Origin: Acidobacteriaceae bacterium
Lineage (GTDB): Bacteria; Acidobacteriota; Terriglobia; Terriglobales; SbA1
Reading direction: 5' to 3'
Length of the DNA: 5,667 nt
NCBI GenBank assembly: GCA_019237515.1
Contig: JAFAGX010000216.1
Coordinates: 1 to 5,667, forward strand
The notes under the pieces were generated by a model that ran no database searches, was not told the origin of the DNA, and saw only the letters and a program-made list of their open reading frames with translations. The position numbers and the translations under genes were made by a program. Below, piece after piece: positions 1 to 5,667 of this stretch; position 1 is the first letter of the stretch, and every line of letters starts with the position of its first letter.

Positions 1-2
1 CT

Positions 3-542
3 GAGTTGTTGGATCGTACCATCGCAGGACTGCGGAGAATCATTGGTCGTCTCTCTCCGCGAGCTCTGGAAGAACTCGGCTTGGCAGGGGCCATCCGGAA
101 GGAGGCGCGAGATTTGAGCAAGAACACTGGCATAAGGGCTCGGCTCAGCTTCCCCGAGCAATTGGCCCAGCTAAAACCGGAGGTGGAGGTTGCTGCCTAC
201 AGATGTGTGCAGGAGGCTTTGAACAACATCGCCAAGCACTCCCAGGCACGAAATGTAAATATCGAATTGCACTATCGGGACCATAAACTTGCCCTGGTGA
301 TCGAGGACGATGGCGTTGGCATCTCAAGAACATCTCAGGCTCGCAACAAAGGTTTCGGGCTCGTCGGCATGAGAGAAAGGGTTGCGGTTCTGGGAGGCAC
401 ACTGCGTATTGGCCGCAGCAGCCCAAAAGGTACGAGGCTCAGAATAATGTTCCCGATTTCAGGTCAGCTTGCCAAAACGGCACAAAGGCCCAGAGTGGAG
501 AAAATTCTGATTCGGGACCAGGCCATGAGACAGGCTAGCTGA
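3..542 (+). CDS. Sensor histidine kinase, NarX/DegS class (HisKA_3 + HATPase_c), 5' truncated
   Basis: This is the C-terminal part of a sensor kinase that phosphorylates the adjacent NarL-type response regulator. The frame is open from base 3 with no stop before the window edge, so the sensor region and the phospho-accepting His box lie outside. Numbering from the TTG at base 6, residues about 5-30 (LSPRALEELGL within) match the second helix of the HisKA_3 dimerisation domain. The ATPase domain follows, with an N-box at 70-81 (EALNNIAKHSQA), a G1 box at 101-106 (DDGVGI) and a G2 box at 116-126 (GFGLVGMRERV). The glycine and asparagine residues needed for ATP binding are all present, so this portion looks functional. 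The C-terminal tail of roughly 25 residues after the last ATPase strand is polar and unremarkable. The stop codon is one base from the start of the regulator gene, indicating an operon and probable translational coupling. The family assignment is firm; the signal sensed is unknown. Confidence 0.93.
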   Translation, partial: ELLDRTIAGLRRIIGRLSPRALEELGLAGAIRKEARDLSKNTGIRARLSFPEQLAQLKPEVEVAAYRCVQEALNNIAKHSQARNVNIELHYRDHKLALVIEDDGVGISRTSQARNKGFGLVGMRERVAVLGGTLRIGRSSPKGTRLRIMFPISGQLAKTAQRPRVEKILIRDQAMRQAS

Positions 543-543
543 G

Positions 544-1242
544 ATGAGTACGACCGAATTTGCAGCTTTGGGTTCACCGATGGCAATCAGGTGCATCATC
601 GTCGACGATCACACCCTGTTTCGAGAAGGACTTCGCCATGTGCTGGAGAGCGATCGTGAGCTTCAGGTCGTAGGCGAGGCTAGTGATGCCATGAACGGTA
701 TCGAAGAAGTGCGCAAATGTAGGCCAGACATTGTACTTATGGATATCAGCATGCCCGGCGTATCCAGCTTTGAGGCGGCGCGGCAGATCGAAAAAGAATC
801 CCCCGGTACGCGGCTGATTTTTCTTACCATGCACGAGGACGAAGAATACCTGCTGCAGTGTCTCGAGGTAGGCGCGTACGGGTACATCTTGAAAGATGCT
901 CCTCCGCCTAAGTTGATCCAGGCTGTACGCGACGTTTACCAGGGCCGAAAATATTTGAGTCCGCAGGTACTCGGAAAGCTGGTCGATGACTTCCGGTCCC
1001 GCTCGCAGGGACGCCGCGGTCAAACCCGTGGAGCTACCTTGACTCCCCGTGAGCGGGAAGTCGTGAAGATGATCGCGGAAGGAAACTCAGTTAAGCAAAT
1101 CGCTGCGATCCTCGGACTCAGCATAAAGACAGTCGAGGCTCACAAATTCAATCTTATGCGAAAACTCGACATACACAATAAGGCCCAACTGGTTACTTAC
1201 GCGATTCAAAAGAAAATCGTGAAGATGCCGGCAGGCGCGTAG
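544..1242 (+). CDS. Response regulator, NarL/FixJ family (receiver + LuxR-type HTH)
   Basis: This is a cytoplasmic DNA-binding response regulator of 232 residues, the partner of the kinase ending one base upstream. The receiver domain (about 15-130) shows the acidic pair D21/D22, phospho-acceptor D67 in VLMDISMPG, the switch residue T95 and the invariant K117 in YILKD. A linker of about 35 residues, rich in Arg/Ser/Gln/Gly, leads to a LuxR/GerE helix-turn-helix at about 165-226. That domain has the typical LTPREREV start and an IKTVEAH recognition helix, so it should bind DNA as a phosphorylation-dependent dimer. The start at 544 is favoured because it sits one base after the kinase stop with a weak CAGG nine bases upstream. 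An internal ATG at 580, just before the first receiver strand, is a plausible alternative that would remove 12 residues not typical of the family. The loop after the phospho-site reads MPGVSSFEA, lacking the common Asn/Asp-Gly. Target genes cannot be inferred. Confidence 0.95.
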   Translation: MSTTEFAALGSPMAIRCIIVDDHTLFREGLRHVLESDRELQVVGEASDAMNGIEEVRKCRPDIVLMDISMPGVSSFEAARQIEKESPGTRLIFLTMHEDEEYLLQCLEVGAYGYILKDAPPPKLIQAVRDVYQGRKYLSPQVLGKLVDDFRSRSQGRRGQTRGATLTPREREVVKMIAEGNSVKQIAAILGLSIKTVEAHKFNLMRKLDIHNKAQLVTYAIQKKIVKMPAGA

Positions 1243-1257
1243 GCAGGAAGCGACCAG

Positions 1258-2313
1258 CTACTTACCCGTTCCGTTGGGATAAACCAGAATCTTACTCGAC
1301 TCTCCCGTCTTCAGCCGTTCCATGCCTTGGGAAAAGTCTTTCATTGCAATCCGGTCAGTGATGACGGGATGAAGATCGAGCTTGCCATTCTTCAGGAGGG
1401 CCGTCATCTGATACCAGGTCTGGTACATTCGCCGCCCATTGATGCCTTGGATCGTGACGCCTTTGAAAATGATGTCTTCGGAAAAGTTGACCGCGATCGG
1501 CTTGGAGGTCAGGCCTAGCAGCGAGATACGGCCGCCGCGCCGCACAATATCGAATGCGGTCCGGATCGCATTGGGATGACCTGCCATTTCCAGTACCACG
1601 TCGACGCCCAGTCCCGCAGTATGTTCCGTCAAGATAGAAACAACATCTTCTTTTGAGGGATCGAGAACCAAGTCAGCTTTCATTTCGTTTGCGAGACGGC
1701 GACGATGCTCATTCACTTCAATGGCGAAGACCTGCGCCGCTCCGACTGCGCGCGCAACCGCGATCGAGAACAAACCGATTGGACCGCAGCCCGTAATGGC
1801 AACCGTCTTTGCCGCAATCTCGCCTGCCAGCACCGTATGAACTGCGTTTCCCAGCGGATCCAGAATGGAGGCATATTCCTGCGGAATGGCCGGATCCAGC
1901 TTCCAGATATTCGATTCCGGAATAACGACGTATTCGGCGAAAGCGCCATCTGCATCGACGCCAATGATCTTTACGTTCTGACAGATGTGGGCTTCTCCAG
2001 TGCGACACTGCAAGCACTTGCCACAGGCGACATGCATCTCGGCGGAAACAAAGTCACCTTCTTTAACACTGGTGACTTCGTCTCCGAAAGCCACCACCTC
2101 ACCGCAAAATTCGTGCCCGGGAATCAATGGAGGATGGATGCGCTTCTGGGCCCACCGGTCCCATTCGTAAATATGAAGATCGGTGCCGCAAATAGATGCG
2201 ACTTTCACTCGAACCAGAACGTCAGTGCGCCCGAATGGGGGGACTTTGACTTCGCGAATCTCCGCTCCGGGAGCGGCTTTCGGCTTGACTACGGCGAGCA
2301 TTTTTTCGGGCAT
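1258..2313 (-). CDS. tdh: L-threonine 3-dehydrogenase, zinc- and NAD-dependent (MDR superfamily)
   Basis: This enzyme oxidises L-threonine to 2-amino-3-ketobutyrate with NAD+ in the cytoplasm, the first step of threonine conversion to glycine and acetyl-CoA. At 351 residues it is slightly longer than the 341-residue E. coli enzyme. Catalytic zinc ligands are visible as C42 (SICGTDLH), H67 and E68 (GHEFCGEV). The structural zinc site is C97, C100, C103 and C111. The Rossmann nucleotide loop is GCGPIG at 174-179, with E198 at the end of the next strand as expected for NAD preference. H94, three residues before the first structural Cys, matches the His90 that tunes threonine specificity in E. 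coli Tdh; this and the GVDADGAFAEY stretch separate it from sorbitol or butanediol dehydrogenases. The ATG at 2313 is chosen for its AGGT about five bases upstream; a Met four codons later has no ribosome site. It is convergent with the response regulator, 15 bases apart. No kbl gene adjoins it. Confidence 0.9.
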   Translation of the reverse strand: MPEKMLAVVKPKAAPGAEIREVKVPPFGRTDVLVRVKVASICGTDLHIYEWDRWAQKRIHPPLIPGHEFCGEVVAFGDEVTSVKEGDFVSAEMHVACGKCLQCRTGEAHICQNVKIIGVDADGAFAEYVVIPESNIWKLDPAIPQEYASILDPLGNAVHTVLAGEIAAKTVAITGCGPIGLFSIAVARAVGAAQVFAIEVNEHRRRLANEMKADLVLDPSKEDVVSILTEHTAGLGVDVVLEMAGHPNAIRTAFDIVRRGGRISLLGLTSKPIAVNFSEDIIFKGVTIQGINGRRMYQTWYQMTALLKNGKLDLHPVITDRIAMKDFSQGMERLKTGESSKILVYPNGTGK

Positions 2314-2462
2314 GCGGTACCTGAAAGCTTCACGTGCGGACAGAAAACCCTTGATTCTAACACCAGCGGTCTGCGTCGCTCAGCTCTGTAACACAGCTCG
2401 GTGATCTCATTTATCGAATTGGCGTGCGTCATAGTCACAAGCTCGTTGAGAATCAGAAGGCA

Positions 2463-3482
2463 TTACGCCGGTGGTACCAACGGTTTTTGCGTAAAGTCGA
2501 AGCAATCGGACATGTCGTCAGAAGCTTGATCTCTCGCGTTCAATGGCTTTATTCCAAAAGTCACTTCGCAGAACTTGACCACACTCACATGCGAATGGAA
2601 TACCTTGGAGATTCCCCGCTTCGAGTACGGGCTGATCACAAGACAGCCAACGCGGGTGCCATAACTGAACTGTGTGTTCGTGTAACTCGGCCCGTGAGCT
2701 GGACTTCCTCCGGTCCACTTGTCCCTCAACGGCGGGTCAACATGATCGTACCAACCGCCCCAATCGTCCCACGTAACAAAGACCGCTGATGTGCTCCAAA
2801 GCTTGCTTTGGCCCAGTTTTTGAATCCGGTCGGCAGTCCATTGGCTTCCCAGCTTCACAGTCTGCTGGCCGGCATTTTGTCCATAAGGAGGATGTTCAGA
2901 AAGGTCTACCGGACTACCTGGCGCGTACATCCAGCAGACATTCGGTAGAGTTCCGGCAGCAACATCAGTATCGAACCTGGTCCACGGCAGGATGTTTGGG
3001 CTGCCTTTCAGCTCTTCAATTTTATTGAAATAACTAAAGCCGGGATCTCCGTATGTAGCCCAAGTCAGGTTCGCTTTCTCCAGCGCCTTGGGAAGCGTAG
3101 GAAGATTGAACGGTTCTTGAGGCTGATACGTGCGGCTTTTATCGGCGTTGTCGATGATCGGAGAAGCCGCCGCGATGAGCATCAGATGATTGGGCTCGGA
3201 CTGGCTAGCCACTTCCGTGAAGTAGTTGTCGCAGAGGGTAAACTGTGTGGCGAGTGAGAAATATGCCGGGATGTTCTGCTCGCTGTATTGCAGCTTCACA
3301 GCATTCGTCGCGCGCTTCAACCACGCTGCGTGGTCGTGGGGTGGGTCACCGCCAGCAGGCGGATCTTGTGCAGGCGGAAGTTGAACGCCATTGACTCCAG
3401 GGAAAGAACCGAAATAATTGTCGAAGCTGTGGTTTTCCTTAACAACGATCACGACATGCTGAATGGGGTTTTGTGGTTGCAT
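2463..3482 (-). CDS. Phosphoesterase family protein (phospholipase C / acid phosphatase AcpA-like, PF04185)
   Basis: This is a predicted phosphomonoesterase or phospholipase of the alkaline-phosphatase-like superfamily, 339 residues long. The first strand and metal-binding motif are at 9-25 (VVIVVKENHSFDNYFG, with E16/N17). The likely nucleophile region is SQSEPNHL at 93-100, where S95 takes the place of the Thr/Ser before Pro-Asn in the family. SEHPP at 195-199 and TWDDWGGWYDH at 237-247 (D239/D240) supply further metal ligands. These correspond in order to the E, N, S, H and DD active-site residues known from AcpA, so it looks catalytically competent. The ATG at 3482 is preferred because AAGGAAGG lies six bases upstream; the frame stays open for another 48 codons to a TTG but that extension is not protein-like. 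From this start there is no signal peptide, although many relatives are exported, and the protein is shorter than secreted phospholipases C. The substrate is not predictable. It lies 149 bases upstream of tdh on the same strand, so cotranscription is possible but not shown. Confidence 0.88.
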   Translation of the reverse strand: MQPQNPIQHVVIVVKENHSFDNYFGSFPGVNGVQLPPAQDPPAGGDPPHDHAAWLKRATNAVKLQYSEQNIPAYFSLATQFTLCDNYFTEVASQSEPNHLMLIAAASPIIDNADKSRTYQPQEPFNLPTLPKALEKANLTWATYGDPGFSYFNKIEELKGSPNILPWTRFDTDVAAGTLPNVCWMYAPGSPVDLSEHPPYGQNAGQQTVKLGSQWTADRIQKLGQSKLWSTSAVFVTWDDWGGWYDHVDPPLRDKWTGGSPAHGPSYTNTQFSYGTRVGCLVISPYSKRGISKVFHSHVSVVKFCEVTFGIKPLNARDQASDDMSDCFDFTQKPLVPPA

Positions 3483-3488
3483 AAAGCG

Positions 3489-3497
3489 CCTTCCTTC
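3489..3497 (-). promoter_or_regulatory. Strong ribosome binding site deciding the phosphoesterase start
   Basis: On the minus strand this reads GAAGGAAGG, close to the ideal anti-16S complement, and is separated from the ATG at 3482 by six bases. It is the best Shine-Dalgarno sequence seen in the window and argues strongly for the 339-residue product over the longer 387-codon open frame. Confidence 0.8.
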
Positions 3498-3609
3498 AAT
3501 TGTGACATCGTTCGCTGGCCTTGCGACAAGAATGTCCCTAACATGATCCTGACCCACACCAACGCGTTTGCATACTCGTGCGCCCGAAATCATTGACGAC
3601 ACCCTCGGG

Positions 3610-3618
3610 GATATAGCA
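3610..3618 (-). promoter_or_regulatory. Weak extended -10 candidate for the phosphoesterase gene
   Basis: The minus strand reads TGCTATATC, an extended -10 (TGn) followed by TATATC, which keeps four of six consensus bases. No convincing -35 hexamer lies at the right distance. Transcription would begin near 3603 and leave a leader of about 120 bases. This is a visual match only. Confidence 0.2.
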
Positions 3619-3691
3619 ATCGACAATCTACAGTGTGCTCATGCATCGGCTCAGCTGTGACCCGCTGACGCAGCCGGGGTGACCCGAATCA

Positions 3692-3707
3692 CGGCATTTT
3701 GTTCGCC
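3692..3707. promoter_or_regulatory. Candidate sigma-54 (-24/-12) promoter element, orientation ambiguous
   Basis: The plus strand reads CGGCATTTTGTTCGCC, giving the invariant GG-N10-GC spacing of sigma-54 promoters. Compared by eye with TGGCAC-N5-TTGC it matches 7 of 10 positions. Because the outer bases are GGC...GCC, the minus strand also fits, reading TGGCGA-N5-ATGC, again 7 of 10. Read rightward it would start transcription near 3718 and give a leader of roughly 78 bases to the kinase. Read leftward it would give a leader of about 200 bases to the phosphoesterase. The nearby operon encodes a sigma-54 activator, which makes autoregulation attractive, but the match is imperfect and could be chance. 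Confidence 0.27.
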
Positions 3708-3795
3708 AATCCTTCATCGTTAAAGAGAAACAAAGGGTGCCGGAGTTTTACGAAGGCTCCAGACCCTCGGGTTGGCAGAAATGAGGCGTTAAGGT

Positions 3796-4749
3796 TTGAT
3801 TGCAGCGTACTTGTTTCCGTTTGTGGCCGCGGCCCTGGCCCTGATGATCGCGTTCTGGCGATTGGCGCGGCGGGAAAGGGACAGGCTGCTTGGCCAGCTC
3901 GAACAGTCGCAGGCCCTCATTCGTCAGCTCAAGAAAGACCGCGATGCAGCGATGCAGGAGTTATTCCGCCGGTTCTCGGAAGAAGGCAAACTCAACCGCG
4001 AGAGAAGCCAGTTTCAGGCCCAGTTAGCGGAGTATGAAAAGTATGCTGCGCTGACGCAACTCGCTTTAGGCGCCGCCCACGAGATCAACAATCCGCTGCT
4101 CGGAATACTGTCTCATCTGGAACTAGAGCTTAAGGACTCTAAAGAAGACGAGCACACCGAGATTCAGCAATGCATCGAAGGCGCCAAGCGGATTTCGCTG
4201 ACATTGCGGGGGCTGATGAATTATTCAAGACCGGGGCCGCTGATTCTCAGCAAAGTGAATTTGCACAGGTTGGTTTCGGACACGCTGGCCTTTTTGCAGC
4301 ATCAGCCGATGCTGCATGGCAGGATTCTGGACAACTTTGTGCCTGCGGAATTTCCCGCCGTACGGGTGGATGCGAATCAACTGTCCCAGGTACTCATGAA
4401 TCTTCTGTTGAATGCCGCGCAGGCGACGAGCGAAGGTGGACACATCACGGTTTCTGCGAATCAGAGCGGAGAAAAAATTGAGATTCACGTGAGCGACACG
4501 GGCTGCGGTATTCCGGCTGACATTTTGCCGCATGTGTTTGAACCGTTCTTCACGACTAAACGGGGAAAAGGAACCGGGCTTGGATTGAGCATCAGCCAGG
4601 CTTATGTTCGCAGCCACAGTGGCGAGATTCAGATCGAAAGTGCGCCACAGAGGGGAACGACGGTGACGATCACGTTACCGCTTCGCCCGGTAGAGCCAGT
4701 AGCAGCGGAACGGGAAAATTTGGACGACGCGGAGGTAGTAATTCACTGA
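3796..4749 (+). CDS. Sensor histidine kinase, NtrB/ZraS-like, single membrane segment and no recognisable sensor domain
   Basis: This kinase (317 residues) autophosphorylates and passes phosphate to the NtrC-type regulator that begins one base after its stop. An in-frame TAA at 3790 forces the start to lie after it. The TTG at 3796 has GAGG nine bases upstream and gives a hydrophobic segment at about residues 2-21 ([20 protein letters not shown]) followed by Arg residues, suggesting a cytoplasmic protein anchored by its N terminus. A charged helical stretch, residues 22-83, looks like a coiled-coil. The His box is at 89-104 with H95 in AAHEINNPL. The N-box is NLLLNAAQA at 202-210, G1 is DTGCGIP at 234-240, the F-box is FEPFFTTK at 248-255 and G2 is GKGTGLGLS at 257-265. 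All catalytic motifs are intact. No PAS, GAF, HAMP or periplasmic domain is visible, so how it senses a signal is unclear. Starting instead at the ATG at 3844 would delete most of the membrane anchor. Confidence 0.93.
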   Translation: MIAAYLFPFVAAALALMIAFWRLARRERDRLLGQLEQSQALIRQLKKDRDAAMQELFRRFSEEGKLNRERSQFQAQLAEYEKYAALTQLALGAAHEINNPLLGILSHLELELKDSKEDEHTEIQQCIEGAKRISLTLRGLMNYSRPGPLILSKVNLHRLVSDTLAFLQHQPMLHGRILDNFVPAEFPAVRVDANQLSQVLMNLLLNAAQATSEGGHITVSANQSGEKIEIHVSDTGCGIPADILPHVFEPFFTTKRGKGTGLGLSISQAYVRSHSGEIQIESAPQRGTTVTITLPLRPVEPVAAERENLDDAEVVIH

Positions 4750-4750
4750 T

Positions 4751-5667
4751 ATGCCCTACTCGGTTTTGGTTGTTGACGATGAGGCATTAACGTTGCGGAC
4801 CATCAGCCGCGGCCTGAGCGGGGAAGGATTTGAAGTGGTGACGGCGGCGTCGGGCGAGGAAGGGTTAAAGATTTTCGATGAGGAAAAGCCTGATCTGGTT
4901 TTGCTGGACATTGTCTTGCCGGGAATCGATGGAGTGGAAGTGCTGCGGCAGATCAAAGTCGCAAGTCCGGGCTGCATTGTTGTGATGATGAGTGCGTATC
5001 ACATGGTTGACCGGGCGGTGCAAGCGATGAAGCTTGGCGCCTACGACTATCTGGTAAAACCGTTTCCCCTAGCGGATCTTACTGCCACGCTGCGGCGGGC
5101 TTCGGAAATGCTGGCCCTGCGTGTACGGCTCCGGCATACGGTGGAAACGGCGAAAGACCAGTACGACTTCGGGCGAGTGGTGACAAAGAATCCGCGGACC
5201 CGCGAGATGCTCGAAATTGCCCGCAAGGCGGCGGAATCTGACCGGACAACTATTCTGATTCAGGGTGAAAGCGGCACGGGAAAGGGCGTGCTGGCGCGAG
5301 CGATCCACTATGCCAGCCCGCGTGCGAACCAGCCGATGGTGGAGCTGAATTGTGCCACGCTGCCAGATACGTTGCTGGAGAGTGAATTGTTCGGATTTGA
5401 GCCGGGAGCGTTTACTGATGCCCGGCGCCGGAAAGAGGGGCTGCTGGAGCGGGCTCATGGCGGCACGCTTTTTCTAGACGAGATTGGCAACATGTCGTCA
5501 AGCGTCCAAGCCAAGCTGTTGCGCGTACTAGAAGAGGAAACCTTCATCCGGTTGGGCGGAACGAAGTCAATCAAAGGCGGCGTGCGCTTGATCGCGGCGA
5601 CAAACACGAATTTAAAAGGAGCCATCGCGCAGGGACGATTTCGCGAAGACCTGTTTTATCGACTGAA
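4751..5667 (+). CDS. Sigma-54-dependent response regulator, NtrC family (receiver + AAA+), 3' truncated by window end
   Basis: This is an enhancer-binding activator that, when phosphorylated by the kinase just upstream, should form a ring ATPase and remodel the sigma-54 RNA polymerase closed complex. The visible 305 residues comprise a receiver (1-120) with D9/D10, phospho-acceptor D53 (LLDIVLPG), switch S81 and K103 (VKPF), then a linker helix and an AAA+ domain from about 143. The AAA+ domain shows Walker A GESGTGK (172-178), the ELFG motif (212-215), a sigma-54-contact loop written GAFTDA (219-224), Walker B LFLDEIG (240-246), sensor I around N285, and FREDLFYRL (297-305) with the Arg-finger residues. 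The loop has Asp where the canonical GAFTGA has its second Gly. The rest of the AAA+ domain and the expected Fis-type HTH lie beyond the window. The gene starts one base after the kinase stop (TGA-T-ATG); GGAGG lies about 15 bases upstream, so coupling is likely. Confidence 0.95.
   Translation, partial: MPYSVLVVDDEALTLRTISRGLSGEGFEVVTAASGEEGLKIFDEEKPDLVLLDIVLPGIDGVEVLRQIKVASPGCIVVMMSAYHMVDRAVQAMKLGAYDYLVKPFPLADLTATLRRASEMLALRVRLRHTVETAKDQYDFGRVVTKNPRTREMLEIARKAAESDRTTILIQGESGTGKGVLARAIHYASPRANQPMVELNCATLPDTLLESELFGFEPGAFTDARRRKEGLLERAHGGTLFLDEIGNMSSSVQAKLLRVLEEETFIRLGGTKSIKGGVRLIAATNTNLKGAIAQGRFREDLFYRL

Larger units (their letters stand above)
3483..3795. other. Divergent intergenic region between the phosphoesterase gene and the right-hand kinase operon
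   Basis: This 313-base stretch must hold the promoters for both flanking transcripts. The minus-strand frame of the phosphoesterase stays open back to about 3626, but the translation is basic, patternless and lacks a ribosome site. A plus-strand frame from 3699 overlaps the start of the kinase out of frame and resembles nothing. Sequence elements noted are a GG-N10-GC element near 3693-3706, a weak minus-strand extended -10 near 3610-3618, GTGACCCG at 3657-3664 and 3679-3686, ACCCTCGGG at 3601-3609 and 3763-3771, and an imperfect inverted repeat around 3647-3676. No RNA gene or terminator hairpin followed by a T run was recognised. Confidence 0.7.

Noticed and set aside
574..1023. A minus-strand open frame of 149 codons opposite the NarL-type regulator.
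   Set aside because: It is antisense to an unmistakable receiver domain and its translation has no recognisable motif.
1705..2391. A long plus-strand open frame (228 codons) opposite tdh.
   Set aside because: It is antisense to a gene with complete zinc-site and Rossmann motifs, its translation looks random, and G+C-rich genes often leave the opposite strand open.
2314..2462. Possible promoter or terminator in the gap between the phosphoesterase and tdh.
   Set aside because: I saw only partial -10-like strings (TAGAAT, GATAAA) without acceptable -35 partners, and no hairpin with a T run, so nothing is annotated.
3565..3585. A sigma-54-like match on the minus strand (GG...TATGC) upstream of the phosphoesterase.
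   Set aside because: The spacing between GG and GC is 11 rather than the strictly required 10 bases.
3483..3626. A 48-codon N-terminal extension of the phosphoesterase beginning at a TTG.
   Set aside because: It has no ribosome site, no hydrophobic leader and no family similarity that I recognise, while the ATG at 3482 has a strong Shine-Dalgarno sequence and sits just before the first conserved strand.
3699..4037. A plus-strand open frame of 112 codons overlapping the start of the right-hand kinase.
   Set aside because: Its translation shows no domain and it runs out of frame through a kinase with clear motifs, so it is a shadow frame.
5069..5458. A minus-strand open frame of 129 codons opposite the NtrC-type regulator.
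   Set aside because: It lies across the receiver and Walker A coding region of a clear gene and is not protein-like.

Overview
The window is about 5.7 kb of moderately G+C-rich, densely coding bacterial DNA. It carries two complete or partial two-component signalling pairs on the plus strand. Two unrelated enzyme genes lie between them on the minus strand. The gene repertoire (NarL-type and NtrC-type two-component systems, a zinc threonine dehydrogenase, a PF04185-type phosphoesterase) and the general look of the proteins suit a soil-type Gram-negative bacterium such as an Acidobacteriota member. That assignment is inference only, because no marker gene is present.

Left part (1-1242, plus strand): the 3' end of a NarX/DegS-class sensor histidine kinase, followed after a single base by a complete NarL/FixJ-class response regulator with a LuxR-type DNA-binding domain. 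The two form a tight operon whose beginning is outside the window.

Middle part (1258-3482, minus strand): an L-threonine 3-dehydrogenase (tdh) converges on the response regulator with only 15 bases between the stop codons. Upstream of tdh on the same strand, 149 bases away, is a phosphoesterase of the phospholipase C / acid phosphatase AcpA family. It has no visible signal peptide once its start is placed at the codon with a strong Shine-Dalgarno sequence. The usual tdh partner kbl (2-amino-3-ketobutyrate CoA ligase) is not next to tdh on either side.

A 313-base divergent intergenic region (3483-3795) separates the phosphoesterase from the right-hand plus-strand operon. It holds a GG-N10-GC element resembling a sigma-54 -24/-12 promoter that can be read in either direction, a weak extended -10 candidate and some short repeats of near-chance significance.

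Right part (3796-5667, plus strand): a small NtrB/ZraS-like histidine kinase with one N-terminal membrane segment, a coiled-coil and no recognisable sensor domain. One base later comes an NtrC-family sigma-54 activator (receiver plus AAA+ domain), cut by the window end. The activator has GAFTDA in place of the canonical GAFTGA loop. The pair presumably converts a membrane or cytoplasmic signal into transcription from sigma-54 promoters, but the signal and targets cannot be read here. I found no mobile element, CRISPR array, RNA gene or clear terminator, and nothing that convincingly amounts to an undescribed system.
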